Origin: Oceanobacillus sp. HTM 045
GTDB lineage: Bacteria; Pseudomonadota; Alphaproteobacteria; Rhodobacterales; Rhodobacteraceae
Assembly (NCBI GenBank): GCA_009733745.1
Contig: WNWL01000005.1
Span: 62,001 to 126,000, forward strand
Direction of reading: 5' to 3'
DNA: 64,000 nt
Part shown: positions 63,269 to 64,000 of the stretch, piece after piece
Numbering within the stretch: the first letter of the stretch is position 1
Layout: every line of letters begins with the position of its first letter
Program-made: the position numbers and the translations under genes
The notes under the pieces: model-generated
Databases searched by the model: none
Told to the model about the DNA's origin: nothing
Seen by the model: only the letters and a program-made list of their open reading frames with translations

Positions 63269-63751
63269 TCACCCCACCACCAGCACCGGCACGTCGAACC
63301 AGTGCTCCTCCAGGTTCGCTCCCTCGCCGATCCGGTCGATCACGGCGAAGAGGCCCGGTCCGGCGAGCGGGGTCAGCACCGCGTGCCAGGTGCCGCGGCG
63401 GTAGTTCACCGCCTGGTCGCCGCGCGCGCGGAAGGCCGTGACCGGCCCGGGCTTCCCGCCGTCGTCCGGGGCGACGGCGACGAGGTACTCGCTGCCCCCC
63501 ATCGGCACGAAGCACTGCGAGCCCTGCGGGTGGCGCTCCATCAGCTCCAGCTCGCAGGGCATGGCGCGCAGTTCGGCGTGGAACAGGCTCACCCCCGCCC
63601 GTCCGTCGTCGAAATCGAGCGTGGCGAGGTCGTGGTAGCGCCGGCAGCGCCCCTGGTTGATCTCGCGGAAGACCTCCCCGCCGGCCTCCAGCACGTCGCC
63701 ATAGGGCGCGAAGGCCGCCGCGGTCAGCGGCGTGGCGACCAGCCCGCTCAT
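63269..63751 (-). CDS. allA: Ureidoglycolate lyase
   Basis: 160 residues of the AllA family: PLTAAAFAPYGDVLEAGG, MERHPQGSQCFVPMGG, NYRRGTWHAVLTPL and WFDVPV. It splits ureidoglycolate to glyoxylate and urea in purine breakdown. ATG overlaps the upstream gene's stop (ATGA at 63748-63751). Confidence 0.92.
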   Translation of the reverse strand: MSGLVATPLTAAAFAPYGDVLEAGGEVFREINQGRCRRYHDLATLDFDDGRAGVSLFHAELRAMPCELELMERHPQGSQCFVPMGGSEYLVAVAPDDGGKPGPVTAFRARGDQAVNYRRGTWHAVLTPLAGPGLFAVIDRIGEGANLEEHWFDVPVLVVG

Positions 63752-64000
63752 CGCGGCGCCCCCGGCAGGTCCAGCGCGGCGTGGCGGTTCACGTCCTTGT
63801 AGAGCAGGTAGCGGAACGGCCCCGGCCCGCCCGCGTAGCAGGCCTGCGGGCAGAAGGCGCGCAGCCACATGAAGTCGCCCGCCTCCACCTCGACCCAGTC
63901 GCCGTTGAGCCGGTAGACCGCCTTGCCCTCCAGCACGAACAGCCCGTGCTCCATCACGTGCGTCTCCGCCAGCGGGATGCAGCCGCCGGGGGCGAAGGTG
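63748..64000 (-). CDS. allE: (S)-ureidoglycine aminohydrolase, 5' end outside window
   Basis: Only the last 84 codons are present. PGGCIPLAETHVMEHGLFV, YRLNGDWVEVEAGDFMWLRAFCPQACYAGG and YLLYKDVNRH identify a cupin ureidoglycine aminohydrolase. It makes ureidoglycolate, the AllA substrate, so the two genes work in sequence. Confidence 0.88.
   Translation of the reverse strand, partial: TFAPGGCIPLAETHVMEHGLFVLEGKAVYRLNGDWVEVEAGDFMWLRAFCPQACYAGGPGPFRYLLYKDVNRHAALDLPGAPR

Overview
The window is a GC-rich (about 70% by eye) chromosomal segment of an alphaproteobacterium, most likely Rhodobacterales (Rhodobacter/Roseobacter group). The main evidence is the RegB-SenC-RegA redox locus beside a DivL-like PAS kinase and tsaE, an RpoHII-type sigma factor, alphaproteobacterial rimP-nusA-rnpM-infB-rbfA order, many ATGA/GTGA/TGATG start-stop overlaps, and many ABC/TRAP-type transport genes. 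There is no prophage, CRISPR array, transposase or rRNA operon.

Layout. 1-4.3 kb (minus): divL-like kinase, tsaE, and an amgK/murU-like cell-wall sugar recycling pair; the last gene is cut by the window edge. 4.4-8.1 kb: divergent regB/senC, then regA, with an inverted EamA transporter inserted between senC and regA. 8.5-16.4 kb: small secreted or uncharacterised proteins, a DUF1127 gene divergent from a LysR-SDR pair, a gluzincin-type peptidase and a DUF1194 protein. 16.6-23.7 kb: the rimP-nusA-rnpM-infB-lipoprotein-rbfA operon, behind a leader that can fold as an attenuator. 24.0-28.9 kb (minus): a 1342-residue CheB-CheR-PAS-histidine kinase fusion, a single-domain response regulator and a c-type cytochrome, all overlapping. 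29.0-36.0 kb (minus): degenerate EF-G-like GTPase, MFS transporter, argE-like deacetylase, YcjF/YcjX pair. 36.1-41.2 kb: truA, AraC regulator divergent from a peroxiredoxin-like gene, GST divergent from rpoH, a DUF1932 dehydrogenase. 41.4-48.3 kb (minus): a polyamine-type ABC transporter run together with a UGT-type glycosyltransferase, a cupin and an aldehyde dehydrogenase. 48.7-57.1 kb: DUF4177, an AhpD-like protein and a TPR protein behind gatB, lipoproteins, a pair of DUF5675-like paralogues, terC, a stand-alone Lrp ligand-binding domain and a PRC-barrel protein. 57.1-60.7 kb (minus): a TPP-riboswitch-controlled thiM-thiE-dctP-thiY operon. 60.7 kb: tRNA-Arg(UCU). 61.3-64 kb (minus): a GntP-type permease and the allA/allE end of a ureide (purine) degradation cluster.

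The most striking non-coding signal is a dispersed element: six copies of almost exactly 133 bp, each bounded by a 17-bp terminal inverted repeat (consensus GGGCCACGTCCGGCCCT), all in intergenic DNA and in both orientations. A second, unrelated 176-bp element with perfect 17-bp inverted ends lies at 56.4 kb. Other unusual sites are five 14-nt tandem units, each with a Shine-Dalgarno-like core, directly before a start codon (52.6 kb), mutually exclusive hairpins before rimP, a CtrA-type half-site before divL, and a palindrome plus ECF-type promoter between the GST and rpoH genes.
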